Assembly (NCBI GenBank): GCA_030616435.1 | Contig: JAUWXI010000001.1 | Location: 1-30,903, forward strand | Reading direction: 5' to 3' | From: Candidatus Parcubacteria bacterium | GTDB lineage: Bacteria > Patescibacteriota > Minisyncoccia > Minisyncoccales > JAUWXI01 | Length of the DNA stretch: 30,903 bases | Part shown: one piece after another, positions 1 through 6,906 of the stretch | Layout of the letters: every line of letters begins with the position of its first letter | Position numbering within the stretch: the stretch's first letter is position 1 | Made by a program: the position numbers and the translations under genes | Notes under the pieces: generated by a model | Told to the model about the DNA's origin: nothing | The model's database searches: none | Seen by the model: the letters and a program-made list of their open reading frames with translations, nothing else

Positions 1-1204
1 CTAAAATTCCTTTCCTCAAAACGGTCTGACGAGCTTTACTAGCCGCCATTCTTGCTCTAGCTGCCAAAATGCACTTTTCCATAATTGCCCTAGCATCCTG
101 AGGATTTCTTTCTAGAAAATCAAGCAAGGTTTCAGAAACAACTTGATCAACGGCTAAGCGGGCTTCTGGATTCCCCAATTTTGATTTCGTCTGGCCCTCA
201 AATTGGGGATCTCTTATCTTCACTGAAACAACTCCTGTCAGCCCCTCTCTCATGTCTCTACCTTGTAAGTTCTCGTCTTTCTCCTTTAAAAATCCTTCTT
301 TTCTAGCGAAATCATTAAGAGTTCTTGTCAAGGCGGCTCTAAAACCTGTCAGGTGAGTACCTCCTTCTTTTGTAAAAATGTTATTGGCAAAACTTTCCTC
401 AAGATTTTCATACTCTTTTATGTATTGAAAAGCTGCTTCTACTAAAACTCCATTTTTCTCTCCTGAGGTATAGAAGATTTTTCCATGGACCAGAGGAGCC
501 TCCCTGGCTAAGTATTTAATATATGATTTAATCCCTCCCTCAAAATAGAATGTATAACTTCTTTCCTTTTCTTTTCTTTTGTCGCAGACCTGAATCTTTA
601 ATCCCTTTGTTAAATAGGCTTGCTGCCTGAGATGATTTAAAATTGTCTGGAAATCAAAATCTATCTTTTTGAAGATTTCAGGGTCTGGTTCAAAGATTAC
701 TTTTACACCGCTCTTTTTACATTTTCCTATCTTTTTCACTTTTGTTTTTGGTTTTCCTCTCGAATACTCTTGAGCATATTTAAAACCTTCCCTACAAACC
801 TCAACTTTCATAAACTTTGATAAAGCACAGACTACTGACACTCCAACTCCATGAAGTCCTCCTGAAACCCTATAAGCCTTCCCTCCAAATTTAGCTCCTG
901 CATGCAAATAGGTCATAACGGTCTCTAGGGCTGATTTTTTTGTCTGGGGATGTATCTCCACAGGAATACCCCTTCCATTGTCTTCAACCTCAACTCTATT
1001 GTTTGGCAAAAGGCTAACCTTAATTGTGTCACAAAAGCCTGCCATAGCTTCGTCGATACTATTATCACAGGTTTCAAATACTAAATGGTGAAGCCCTGAG
1101 GGACCGGTCGAACCAATGAAAAGAGCAGGTCTCTTCCTAACTGGCTCAAGACCCCTTAAGACAAAAATATCTTTAGCTTCATAAGTGGATTTTTTCTTTG
1201 GCAT
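1..1204 (-). CDS. gyrB: DNA gyrase subunit B, N-terminal 401 residues (runs off left edge)
   Basis: ATPase subunit of the type IIA topoisomerase that introduces negative supercoils with GyrA. I translated the minus strand from the ATG at 1204; the frame is open to base 2, so the C-terminal TOPRIM end and tail lie outside the window. The GHKL ATPase motifs are clear: an N-box (ETCDNSIDEA), the G1 motif DNGRGIP and the G2 motif GGLHGVGVS. The transducer domain follows, with the family signature DPQFEGQTKSKLGN near residue 345. The gene starts 15 bp after the pheT stop, so it is probably the last visible member of a pheS-pheT-gyrB operon. ParE is the main alternative. GyrB is preferred because CPR genomes usually carry a single gyrB/gyrA pair, which is inference. 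No strong Shine-Dalgarno sequence precedes the start. Confidence 0.93.
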   Translation of the reverse strand, partial: MPKKKSTYEAKDIFVLRGLEPVRKRPALFIGSTGPSGLHHLVFETCDNSIDEAMAGFCDTIKVSLLPNNRVEVEDNGRGIPVEIHPQTKKSALETVMTYLHAGAKFGGKAYRVSGGLHGVGVSVVCALSKFMKVEVCREGFKYAQEYSRGKPKTKVKKIGKCKKSGVKVIFEPDPEIFKKIDFDFQTILNHLRQQAYLTKGLKIQVCDKRKEKERSYTFYFEGGIKSYIKYLAREAPLVHGKIFYTSGEKNGVLVEAAFQYIKEYENLEESFANNIFTKEGGTHLTGFRAALTRTLNDFARKEGFLKEKDENLQGRDMREGLTGVVSVKIRDPQFEGQTKSKLGNPEARLAVDQVVSETLLDFLERNPQDARAIMEKCILAARARMAASKARQTVLRKGIL

Positions 1205-1219
1205 AATTATTTTCTTACT

Positions 1220-3268
1220 TTATTTTCTCACTTCCCAGTCTGGATTTTTCTCTAAAGTTTCAATAATTTTTTGATGGATTTTTTCAATTTCTTCTGATTT
1301 TAAAGTCCTATCTTCTGCCTGATAAACTATATGGAAAGCTAGGTTCTTTTTACCTCCTGGGATTTCTTCACCCTCATAGAGGTCAAAGAGGTCAACATCC
1401 TGAACCAGATCACCTCCGGCTTCATTAACCTTGTTTAAAACTTCAGCTACCTTTACCTCTCTTGGAACGAGCACTGCCAAGTCTCTCACAGCTGCAGGAT
1501 AAGGAGATACAGGCTTAAACTCTTGCTCCTCACAAGCTAATTTTTGCAATTTTTCAAAATCAAATTCAAACGCCAGAACCTGACCCTTTATCTCAAAATC
1601 CCTTGTTTCACCAAAAAATCCAATTTCTTTCTCCCCCACCTTAATTTCTCCACATTTTTTTGGATGCCAAAAATCTCCTTTTTCCTCAGGGGTTGGTTCA
1701 AAAATGTCATACCAAATATCTGCAAGCCCTAATTTTTCCAAAAGTAAATCAGTTATTCCCTTAATTTCTGAAAGCCCATCTTCTTTTTTTTCTTTCCTGG
1801 CAATAATCCCAGTTAGCATCCTTTTTTCCTCAACGCTCAACTCCTTACTTTTAACATTCGACTTTCGGTATACTTTTCCCAACTCAAAGATCTTTAATTC
1901 ATCGAAAAACTTAAAGTTCTCTCTTACATTCTTCAACAAATTAGGGAAAAGAGAAGGCCTTAAATACTTATATTTTCTACTTAAAGGATTTTCCAACTCC
2001 AACAAATTTTCTTTATCAAATGAAAACTTGTCTGGTGTTCCTTCACCTATAAATGAATAATTGTATACTTCAGTGAAACCTGCTGTTTTCAGAATATCTC
2101 CCACCTTTTCTTCCCAGAAAATATTCTCGTTTCTTTTGGGAGGAATAAGAGAAGCTTTAGGAAATATGGCAGGGATTTTGTTAAAATCTGTAATCCTTCC
2201 GATTTCTTCAATCAAGTCTTCTGGTAAAGAAACATCTAACCTGAAACTGGGAACTTCAACAATCAAATGTTCAGTTTCGTCTTTAAGAATTTTAAATTCC
2301 AGACTCTTTAAAATCCTCAAAATTTCCCTTTTTGAAATTTTTACTCCCAGTAACCTTTCCACATAATCCAAAACTAATCTAATCCTTCTTGGTCCAACTT
2401 TTAGAGGATAAAAATCAATTAAGCCTTTGGCTACTTTTGCACTAGCTCCCTTTTGAATTAAGAAAGCTGCTCTGTTAATAGCAAACTCTGTTAAATCAGC
2501 TGAAATTCCATGCTCAAAACGCCAGGAAGCATCTGTTCTCAATTTTAATGATTTGGAACCTCTTCTAATTGTCTTTCTTTCAAAATTTGCTCCCTCTAAA
2601 ACAACAATTTTTGTTTTTTTATCAATTTCTGGAAGCTTTCCTCCTTTTATACCTGCTATTCCCACTGGATCTTTTGAATCTGCAATCACTAAAATTTCTT
2701 TATCTAAATTAAATTTTTGATTATCTAAAGTCACAATTTTTTCCCCTTTTTTTGCAAACCTGACAACAATCTTTTTATCCTTTAATTTTTGAAGATCGAA
2801 GGCATGAAGAGGCTGGCCTGTTTCCAACATCACATAATTTGCAATATCGACAATATTATTAATAGGTCTTACCCCACAAGCTTCTAATCTTTCTTGGATG
2901 TATTTTGGAGAAGGACCGACTTTAACATCAGTGAAAACTCTTGCTGTATAGCGAGGACAAGTGTTTTTATCTCTAATTTCAATATTAACAAAATCTTTAA
3001 CTTTGAGCTCTTTGTCCTCTTTTGGTTTGGAACTTGGTATTTGGAATTTAGAATTTGTAATAACTGCTATTTCCCTGGCTATTCCAAGATGAGAAAAACA
3101 ATCTGAAGCTCTATTTGGCCTGACATTAATATCTAAGACCCAATCTGTGCCCTTTTTCTTCACTTCCTCTGCTTCAAAAGTATGTATTGTTAAAAGCTCA
3201 GCCAATTTTTCAGGCTTTGGTAATTTTCCTTTTACATAATCTTGTAACCAATTGTAAGAAAAAAGCAT
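1220..3268 (-). CDS. pheT: Phenylalanine-tRNA ligase beta subunit, short form without the tRNA-binding (EMAP/OB) domain
   Basis: Beta chain of the (alpha-beta)2 PheRS. It carries the B3/B4 editing module, the inactive catalytic-like core and the C-terminal anticodon-binding FDX-ACB domain (about residues 590-682, beginning near PVSPYPAAVRDLAV). At 682 residues it is about 110 shorter than the usual 790-800. The missing part is the N-terminal tRNA-binding OB domain: the B1 start (LFSYNWLQDYV) runs from residue ~38 directly into the DINVRPNRASD segment. The B3/B4 signature INNIVDIANYVMLETGQPLHAFD is present in pieces. It starts 1 bp after the pheS stop, so the two are translationally coupled. 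Two 35-bp tracts with 7-nt period lie inside the gene (1833-1867 and 3023-3057) and add residues such as NSKFQIPSS in a linker. Confidence 0.96.
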   Translation of the reverse strand: MLFSYNWLQDYVKGKLPKPEKLAELLTIHTFEAEEVKKKGTDWVLDINVRPNRASDCFSHLGIAREIAVITNSKFQIPSSKPKEDKELKVKDFVNIEIRDKNTCPRYTARVFTDVKVGPSPKYIQERLEACGVRPINNIVDIANYVMLETGQPLHAFDLQKLKDKKIVVRFAKKGEKIVTLDNQKFNLDKEILVIADSKDPVGIAGIKGGKLPEIDKKTKIVVLEGANFERKTIRRGSKSLKLRTDASWRFEHGISADLTEFAINRAAFLIQKGASAKVAKGLIDFYPLKVGPRRIRLVLDYVERLLGVKISKREILRILKSLEFKILKDETEHLIVEVPSFRLDVSLPEDLIEEIGRITDFNKIPAIFPKASLIPPKRNENIFWEEKVGDILKTAGFTEVYNYSFIGEGTPDKFSFDKENLLELENPLSRKYKYLRPSLFPNLLKNVRENFKFFDELKIFELGKVYRKSNVKSKELSVEEKRMLTGIIARKEKKEDGLSEIKGITDLLLEKLGLADIWYDIFEPTPEEKGDFWHPKKCGEIKVGEKEIGFFGETRDFEIKGQVLAFEFDFEKLQKLACEEQEFKPVSPYPAAVRDLAVLVPREVKVAEVLNKVNEAGGDLVQDVDLFDLYEGEEIPGGKKNLAFHIVYQAEDRTLKSEEIEKIHQKIIETLEKNPDWEVRK
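1833..1867. repeat. Heptanucleotide-periodic tract in pheT (5 units)
   Basis: Plus-strand units ACGCTCA, ACTCCTT, ACTTTTA, ACATTCG, ACTTTCG, each 7 bp and each starting AC. In pheT they encode the SNVKSKELS stretch. Confidence 0.7.
3023..3057. repeat. Heptanucleotide-periodic tract in pheT (5 units)
   Basis: Plus-strand units TGGTTTG, GAACTTG, GTATTTG, GAATTTA, GAATTTG; consensus GAATTTG. It encodes NSKFQIPSSKP in the linker before the B3/B4 domain. Confidence 0.8.
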
Positions 3269-3269
3269 A

Positions 3270-4295
3270 TTAAAATTGCTTCAAAAATCTTAAATCACCT
3301 GAATGGAACAATCTAATGTCATTAATCTTGTATTTCATCATAGCCAACCTATCTAATCCCATACCAAAAGCAAAGCCCTGCCAATTTTTTGGATCCAATC
3401 CTGAATTCTTGAAAACAGAAGGATGAACCGTTCCCGCCCCCATCATCTCCAGCCAGCCAGTTCTTTTACAAACAGAGCATCCTTTCCCTCCACAAACCAC
3501 ACAGGTTATAGAAATATCAAAAGAAGGCTCAGTAAAGGAAAAATAGTCAGGACTTAGTCGAACCTTTATAGGCTTTTTGAAGAATTTTCCGAAAAACTCC
3601 TGGATGACAGCTTTAAAGTTAGCAACAGAGATCTCTTTTCCTACCATTAATCCTTCAACTTGATAAAATTGCATTTCATGGGAAGCATCAGTTGCTTCAT
3701 GCCGAAAAACTTTACCTAGAGCAATAATCCTTAAAGGAGGTTTGTGTTTTTCCATATACCTAATTTGAACCGGGGAAGTATGGGTTCTTAACAGGAGTTT
3801 GTTCTGGCGAAGCCAAAGAGTATCCCACTCATCTCTTGCTGGATGGTCTTTTGGAATATTCAAAGCATCAAAATTGTACCACTCTGTCTCAATTTCGGGC
3901 CCCTCAACTACTTCAAACCCCATTTGTTGAAAAATCTGACAGACCTCTCTTTTAATTAAAGTTAAAGGATGTAAATGACCCAGAGCTATTTTTTTGCCAG
4001 GAATTGTAACATCGACCCACTCCTTCTTTCCGATGCCTTTTTTAGCCTGCTTTCTAATCTCTTGGATTTTTTTATCGAACTTTCCCTCTAAAACATTTTT
4101 CAACTCGTTAGCTTTCTTGCCAATTTTTTTCCTTTCCTCAAGGGGTAATTCCTTTAGAGAGCCTAAAATTAAAGAAAGTTTTCCTTTCTTTCCCAAATAT
4201 TTTTTGAAAACCCGATTTAATTCCTTAAGATTTTTGGCCTTTTCTATCTCTTTTTGGGCCAAAATCTTAATTGATTTAAGTTCATTTTTTACCAT
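3270..4295 (-). CDS. pheS: Phenylalanine-tRNA ligase alpha subunit
   Basis: Catalytic subunit of PheRS, charging tRNA-Phe. At 341 residues it has normal length: a Lys-rich N-terminal coiled coil (about residues 1-90) that grips the tRNA, then the class II core. Motif 2 is visible as GKVFRHEATDASHEMQFYQVEG, quoted here only in part (FRHEATDASHE), and motif 3 as FAFGMGLDRLAMM. A Cys cluster (CVVCGGKGCSVCKRTGW region, residues ~262-278) resembles the one seen in many bacterial PheS proteins. The start is the ATG at 4295, about 17 nt downstream of the predicted transcription start of a good sigma70-type promoter. This promoter is back-to-back with the tRNA cluster promoter. It heads the pheS-pheT-gyrB unit. 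Confidence 0.97.
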   Translation of the reverse strand: MVKNELKSIKILAQKEIEKAKNLKELNRVFKKYLGKKGKLSLILGSLKELPLEERKKIGKKANELKNVLEGKFDKKIQEIRKQAKKGIGKKEWVDVTIPGKKIALGHLHPLTLIKREVCQIFQQMGFEVVEGPEIETEWYNFDALNIPKDHPARDEWDTLWLRQNKLLLRTHTSPVQIRYMEKHKPPLRIIALGKVFRHEATDASHEMQFYQVEGLMVGKEISVANFKAVIQEFFGKFFKKPIKVRLSPDYFSFTEPSFDISITCVVCGGKGCSVCKRTGWLEMMGAGTVHPSVFKNSGLDPKNWQGFAFGMGLDRLAMMKYKINDIRLFHSGDLRFLKQF

Positions 4296-4318
4296 CTTTA
4301 AACTGAAATTCTACCTTC

Positions 4319-4347
4319 ATTTTAACAAATTTTAAAGTAAAAAGCAA
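4319..4347 (-). promoter_or_regulatory. pheS-pheT-gyrB promoter
   Basis: On the minus strand, -35 TTGCTT (4342-4347) and -10 TAAAAT (4319-4324) are separated by exactly 17 bp. The predicted start of transcription is near 4312, giving a leader of only about 17 nt before the pheS ATG. There is no room for a Phe leader peptide or T-box attenuator. Confidence 0.65.
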
Positions 4348-4390
4348 ACTTTCTACAAAACAAAAAGGCCAACAAATTTGTGTTAAAGGC

Positions 4391-4418
4391 TTGATTTTAT
4401 TTTAAAAAAGAGTAAAAT
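4391..4418 (+). promoter_or_regulatory. tRNA cluster promoter
   Basis: -35 TTGATT (4391-4396), 16-bp spacer, -10 TAAAAT (4413-4418). The predicted +1 falls at about 4424-4425, the first base or two of the mature tRNA. The primary transcript may therefore start with almost no 5' extension. Confidence 0.65.
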
Positions 4419-4423
4419 AATAA

Positions 4424-4751
4424 TGCGGGGTAGTGTAGTAGTAGCATACGAGGCTCATACATATTGTGTGACCCAAGATAGAAACATCTTGTGGAAAAAC
4501 TCTCGAAATTGCTGGAAAGCCATAAGAGCTTTTCTTGCTACAACGCAATCCAAAAGGATAAACGTGAATGCTTTAAAAAAGAAAAGATTTGGTAATCAGC
4601 AGCCAAGCCTAATACAAAAGTATTAGGAAGGTTCAGAGACTATAATGAGAGCTCCCTCCTGGTATTGGTGGGAGATGGGATAGTCCATTCCCTTTAGAAA
4701 CAAAGGGTAGTAAAGAACCTCGTGGCCTTGGTGCAAATCCAGGCCCCGCAA
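4424..4751 (+). tRNA. tRNA-Met(CAU), initiator-type, interrupted by a group I intron
   Basis: The exons are 4424-4458 and 4716-4751. Joined, they fold as a 71-nt cloverleaf: acceptor TGCGGGG/CCCCGCA, D-stem GTGT/GCAT, anticodon stem CGAGG/CCTCG, loop CTCATAA with anticodon CAT, T-stem CTTGG/CCAGG, discriminator A4751. CCA is not encoded. A weak U1-A72 pair, TGCGGGG...CCCCGCAA ends like many bacterial initiators and G-C pairs at 30-40 and 31-39 suggest initiator tRNA. The 29-41 pair is A-U instead of G-C, and 11-24 is U-A, unlike the textbook initiator. The elbow is unusual: the 7-nt D-loop AGTAGTA lacks the G18-G19 pair, and the T-loop TGCAAAT has G where pseudouridine 55 normally sits. It is the first gene of a three-tRNA transcript. 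Confidence 0.9.
4459..4715 (+). ncRNA. Group I self-splicing intron in tRNA-Met (257 nt, no ORF)
   Basis: Inserted between U36 of the anticodon and A37. The upstream exon ends in U and the intron ends in G (4715), as required for group I splicing. Visible helices: P1, exon GGCTCAT with intron GTGACCC (U-G at the splice site, one C-C mismatch); P2 CAAGAT/ATCTTG (4474-4491); P3 CTCTC (4500-4504)/GAGAG (4647-4651); P4 TTGCTG (4509-4514)/CAGCAG (4597-4602); P6 hairpin CCTAATAC/GTATTAGG (4608-4627); P7 GACTAT (4638-4643)/ATAGTC (4680-4685); P8 CTCCC/GGGAG (4652-4674); P9 CCCTTT/AAAGGG (4690-4707). The P, Q, R and S core elements are recognisable, notably GTTCAGAGACTATA (4631-4644). The layout resembles subgroup IC3, found in bacterial tRNA introns. 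No homing endonuclease is encoded. Confidence 0.93.
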
Positions 4752-4825
4752 GCCAGAGTAGCTCAGTGGTTAGAGCAACCGTTTCATAAGCGGTAGGTTC
4801 GTGGGTTCGATCCCCACCTCTGGCA
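4752..4825 (+). tRNA. tRNA-Met(CAU), elongator-type (or tRNA-Ile2)
   Basis: Complete 74-nt cloverleaf without an intron: acceptor GCCAGAG/CTCTGGC, D-stem GCTC/GAGC, anticodon stem ACCGT/GCGGT with loop TTCATAA (anticodon CAT), T-stem GTGGG/CCCAC with normal loop TTCGATC, discriminator A4825. CCA is not encoded. It starts immediately after the discriminator of the intron-bearing tRNA. Elongator Met is the default reading. A lysidine-modified tRNA-Ile(CAU) cannot be excluded from sequence alone. Confidence 0.93.
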
Positions 4826-4827
4826 CA

Positions 4828-4901
4828 GGGGGCGTAGCTTAATTGGATAGAGTGCTGCCCTGTCACGGCAGTGGTTGCCGGTTCGAGTCCGGTCGCCCCC
4901 G
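4828..4901 (+). tRNA. tRNA-Asp(GUC)
   Basis: Complete 74-nt cloverleaf: acceptor GGGGGCG/CGCCCCC, anticodon stem CTGCC/GGCAG with loop CTGTCAC (anticodon GTC), T-stem with loop TTCGAGT, and discriminator G4901, the Asp identity base. CCA is not encoded. Last gene of the three-tRNA cluster, 2 bp after the previous tRNA and 9 bp before the terminator stem. Confidence 0.95.
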
Positions 4902-4910
4902 CAAAAGAAA

Positions 4911-4944
4911 AACATCCTGAGATTATCTTCGGGATGTTTTTTTA
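4911..4944 (+). terminator. Rho-independent terminator of the tRNA cluster, probably bidirectional
   Basis: Stem AACATCCTGA (4911-4920) pairs with TCGGGATGTT (4929-4938), one T-G wobble, followed by a run of seven T. On the minus strand the same hairpin is followed by an A-interrupted T tract (TTTTTCTTTT). It could therefore also end the long minus-strand operon whose last gene stops at 4959. Confidence 0.85.
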
Positions 4945-4958
4945 CTTTTTAAATCTGT

Positions 4959-5468
4959 TTAAAAAATCTCCAAATTTTTAAAAGTTTTTTCGTAAATTCC
5001 AATTACTTCTTTAGCTTTCTTTTGAGTTAATCTGTAACCTGGGTCATGGACAATATTATTTCTGATTTTGTGGGCTCCCCAAACATCCTCTAAGTTAGGT
5101 AAAACATTATCTGGTACTTTTTTCAATCTTTCTCCCAAACTCTCCCCAGAATACCCCATTCTTCCCAAAACATTATTTAAAAAACTGTCGGCTTCGATTA
5201 CGGCCAGTTTGTACTCTGAAGCAATTTTCGCCTCCAACCTCTTTTTGGTTCTTTCCCAAGTTCTCACCATTCTTCGTTTTTCAAAACCTTTAAAAAGGAA
5301 AGCTTGAACAGAATACTTAGGAAAGAAAAATTCCCACCAATTACTGTGTCTAATAAAATAGATGATATAGCCAATTAAAACAGAAGAAAGAGTCAAGAAT
5401 ATGATTTTTAAGAAAAGCAGTCTTTGCTGAAGCTCAGTAGATGTAATTTGAGAAATGACCTCATTCAT
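4959..5468 (-). CDS. Small membrane-anchored protein with an R-x4-H (HEPN-like) motif; function unknown
   Basis: A 169-residue protein of a kind I associate with CPR genomes, without an established function. One hydrophobic segment near the N-terminus (about residues 18-40, FLKIIFLTLSSVLIGYIIYF) anchors it. The rest is a charged, mainly helical cytosolic domain ending in AHKIRNNIVHDPGYRLT. Within this, R136 and H141 form R-x4-H, the spacing used by HEPN ribonucleases, and the surroundings (RN-x-x-x-HD) resemble HEPN/DUF4145-like helices. Nuclease activity is inference. I chose the ATG at 5468, which overlaps the gatA stop in ATGAATGA; a TTG at 5480 would add four residues. It is the last gene of the murA-to-gatA operon, before the bidirectional terminator. 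Confidence 0.8.
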   Translation of the reverse strand: MNEVISQITSTELQQRLLFLKIIFLTLSSVLIGYIIYFIRHSNWWEFFFPKYSVQAFLFKGFEKRRMVRTWERTKKRLEAKIASEYKLAVIEADSFLNNVLGRMGYSGESLGERLKKVPDNVLPNLEDVWGAHKIRNNIVHDPGYRLTQKKAKEVIGIYEKTFKNLEIF

Positions 5469-6897
5469 TGATTTCTTCAAAAATTTGGCCTAATTGAAAG
5501 AGACTATCTTCATAAAAAGGCTTTCCGATGATTTGCAGACCCACTGGCAGTTTTCCAACCTTTCCACAAGGAATAGCTAAGGCTGGAAGCCCGGCTAAAT
5601 TCACTGAAACAGTTAAAATATCAGCCAAATACATCGAAAGGGGGTCTTCAATCCTTTCTCCTATTTTAAAAGGTAAAACCGGAGAAACAGGGGTTAAAAG
5701 AAAATCAACTTTTTCAAAGGCTTTGTCAAAATCCTCTTTAATTAAAGTTCTTACTTTTTGGGCTCTTAGATAATAAGCCTCATAATAACCTGCAGACAAG
5801 GCATAAGTTCCCAACATTATTCTTCTTCTGACCTCATTTCCAAATCCCTCTTCCCTACTCTTTAAATAAACATCTAACAAGTTTTTAGCCCTCGGCTCTT
5901 TACTCTTTGTTATTGAATAGCCATATTTTATTCCATCAAACCTAGCCAAATTTGCCGAGACTTCAGAAGGCATAACCATATAATAAGTGGAAAGAGCATA
6001 TTTTGTGTGAGGCAAGCTCACTTCAAAAATTTTTACCCCCAGGTCCTCAATTTTTTTTATTGCTTCTTTTACAAGCTTTTCTATTTCAGGATCAATACCT
6101 TCAATAAAGTACTCTTTTGGAACGCCAATCCGAAGAGCTGAGGGCTGAAGATTAAAGGTTGGAACTTGTTTTTCAATACTAGTTGAATCAAGAGGGTCTT
6201 TTCCTGAAATTGCATCAAAAACTATCTTTGCATCTTCAACTGTTTTTGTAATAGGTCCTATCTGGTCTAACGATGAAGCCATAGCTATCAATCCATACCT
6301 TGAAACTGCTCCATAAGTAGTTTTAAGACCCACCACTCCACAAAAGGAGGCTGGTTGCCTAACTGAACCCCCGGTTTCAGAACCCAAAGCATAACAACAA
6401 AGATTAGCTGCTACTGCAGCTGCTGAACCTCCAGAAGAGCCACCTGGAACTCGAGTTAAATCGTGAGGATTTTTTGTAGGAAAAAAAGCAGAATTTTCAG
6501 TAGAAGAACCCATGGCAAATTCATCCATATTTGTCTTTCCTAAAATTACAGCTCCCTTCTCTTTTAATTTCTTTATGACTGTAGCGTCGTAAATAGCTAT
6601 GTAATTTTCTAAAATCTCAGAACCTGCTGTACATTTTACATCCTTAACTAAGATATTATCTTTTAAGGCCATGGGAATTCCAGCTAAAATGGGAAGTTCT
6701 TTTCCTCTTGAAATTAATTCATCCACTTTTTCAGCCTGGGATAAGGCAAGATCTTTTGTTTGAGTCAAAAAAGATGAAATTTTCTTATCTTTCAAAGAAA
6801 TCTCATCTAAAAAAGCTTTCGTTAACTCTTTGGCTGAAAATTCTTGGTTTTTTAAACCTAAGTGGGCTTGTTTTATTGTAAGTTCACAAAGTTTCAT
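5461..6897 (-). CDS. gatA: Aspartyl/glutamyl-tRNA amidotransferase subunit A
   Basis: Glutaminase subunit of GatCAB, which converts Glu-tRNA(Gln) and/or Asp-tRNA(Asn) to the amidated form. The 478-residue protein belongs to the amidase signature family. The Ser-cisSer-Lys triad is intact as K79 (in MALKDN), S154 (in GGSSGGSAA) and S178 (in GSETGGSVRQP). The start is the ATG at 6897, 9 bp after the gatC stop. gatB is not in the window and must be elsewhere. Two heptanucleotide-periodic tracts lie inside the gene. 6134-6168 encodes the QVPTFNLQPSALR stretch, and 5882-5909 encodes TKSKEPRAKN, at a position where the family normally has a short charged loop (YGYRAEDAKDL-like). Both look like later insertions that the fold tolerated. 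Confidence 0.96.
   Translation of the reverse strand: MKLCELTIKQAHLGLKNQEFSAKELTKAFLDEISLKDKKISSFLTQTKDLALSQAEKVDELISRGKELPILAGIPMALKDNILVKDVKCTAGSEILENYIAIYDATVIKKLKEKGAVILGKTNMDEFAMGSSTENSAFFPTKNPHDLTRVPGGSSGGSAAAVAANLCCYALGSETGGSVRQPASFCGVVGLKTTYGAVSRYGLIAMASSLDQIGPITKTVEDAKIVFDAISGKDPLDSTSIEKQVPTFNLQPSALRIGVPKEYFIEGIDPEIEKLVKEAIKKIEDLGVKIFEVSLPHTKYALSTYYMVMPSEVSANLARFDGIKYGYSITKSKEPRAKNLLDVYLKSREEGFGNEVRRRIMLGTYALSAGYYEAYYLRAQKVRTLIKEDFDKAFEKVDFLLTPVSPVLPFKIGERIEDPLSMYLADILTVSVNLAGLPALAIPCGKVGKLPVGLQIIGKPFYEDSLFQLGQIFEEINE
5882..5909. repeat. Heptanucleotide-periodic tract in gatA (4 units)
   Basis: Plus-strand units TTTTTAG, CCCTCGG, CTCTTTA, CTCTTTG; the last two differ at one base. 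It encodes TKSKEPRAKN in an expanded GatA loop. Confidence 0.6.
6134..6168. repeat. Heptanucleotide-periodic tract in gatA (5 units)
   Basis: Plus-strand units AGAGCTG, AGGGCTG, AAGATTA, AAGGTTG, GAACTTG. It encodes QVPTFNLQPSAL before the conserved RIGVPKEYF. Confidence 0.7.
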
Positions 6898-6906
6898 TTA
6901 AACTTC

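Noticed and set aside
4423..4866. Open frames of 67 and 77 codons covering the tRNA and intron region
   Set aside because: They run through tRNA exons and structured intron helices and match no protein family; the RNA interpretation explains every conserved element.
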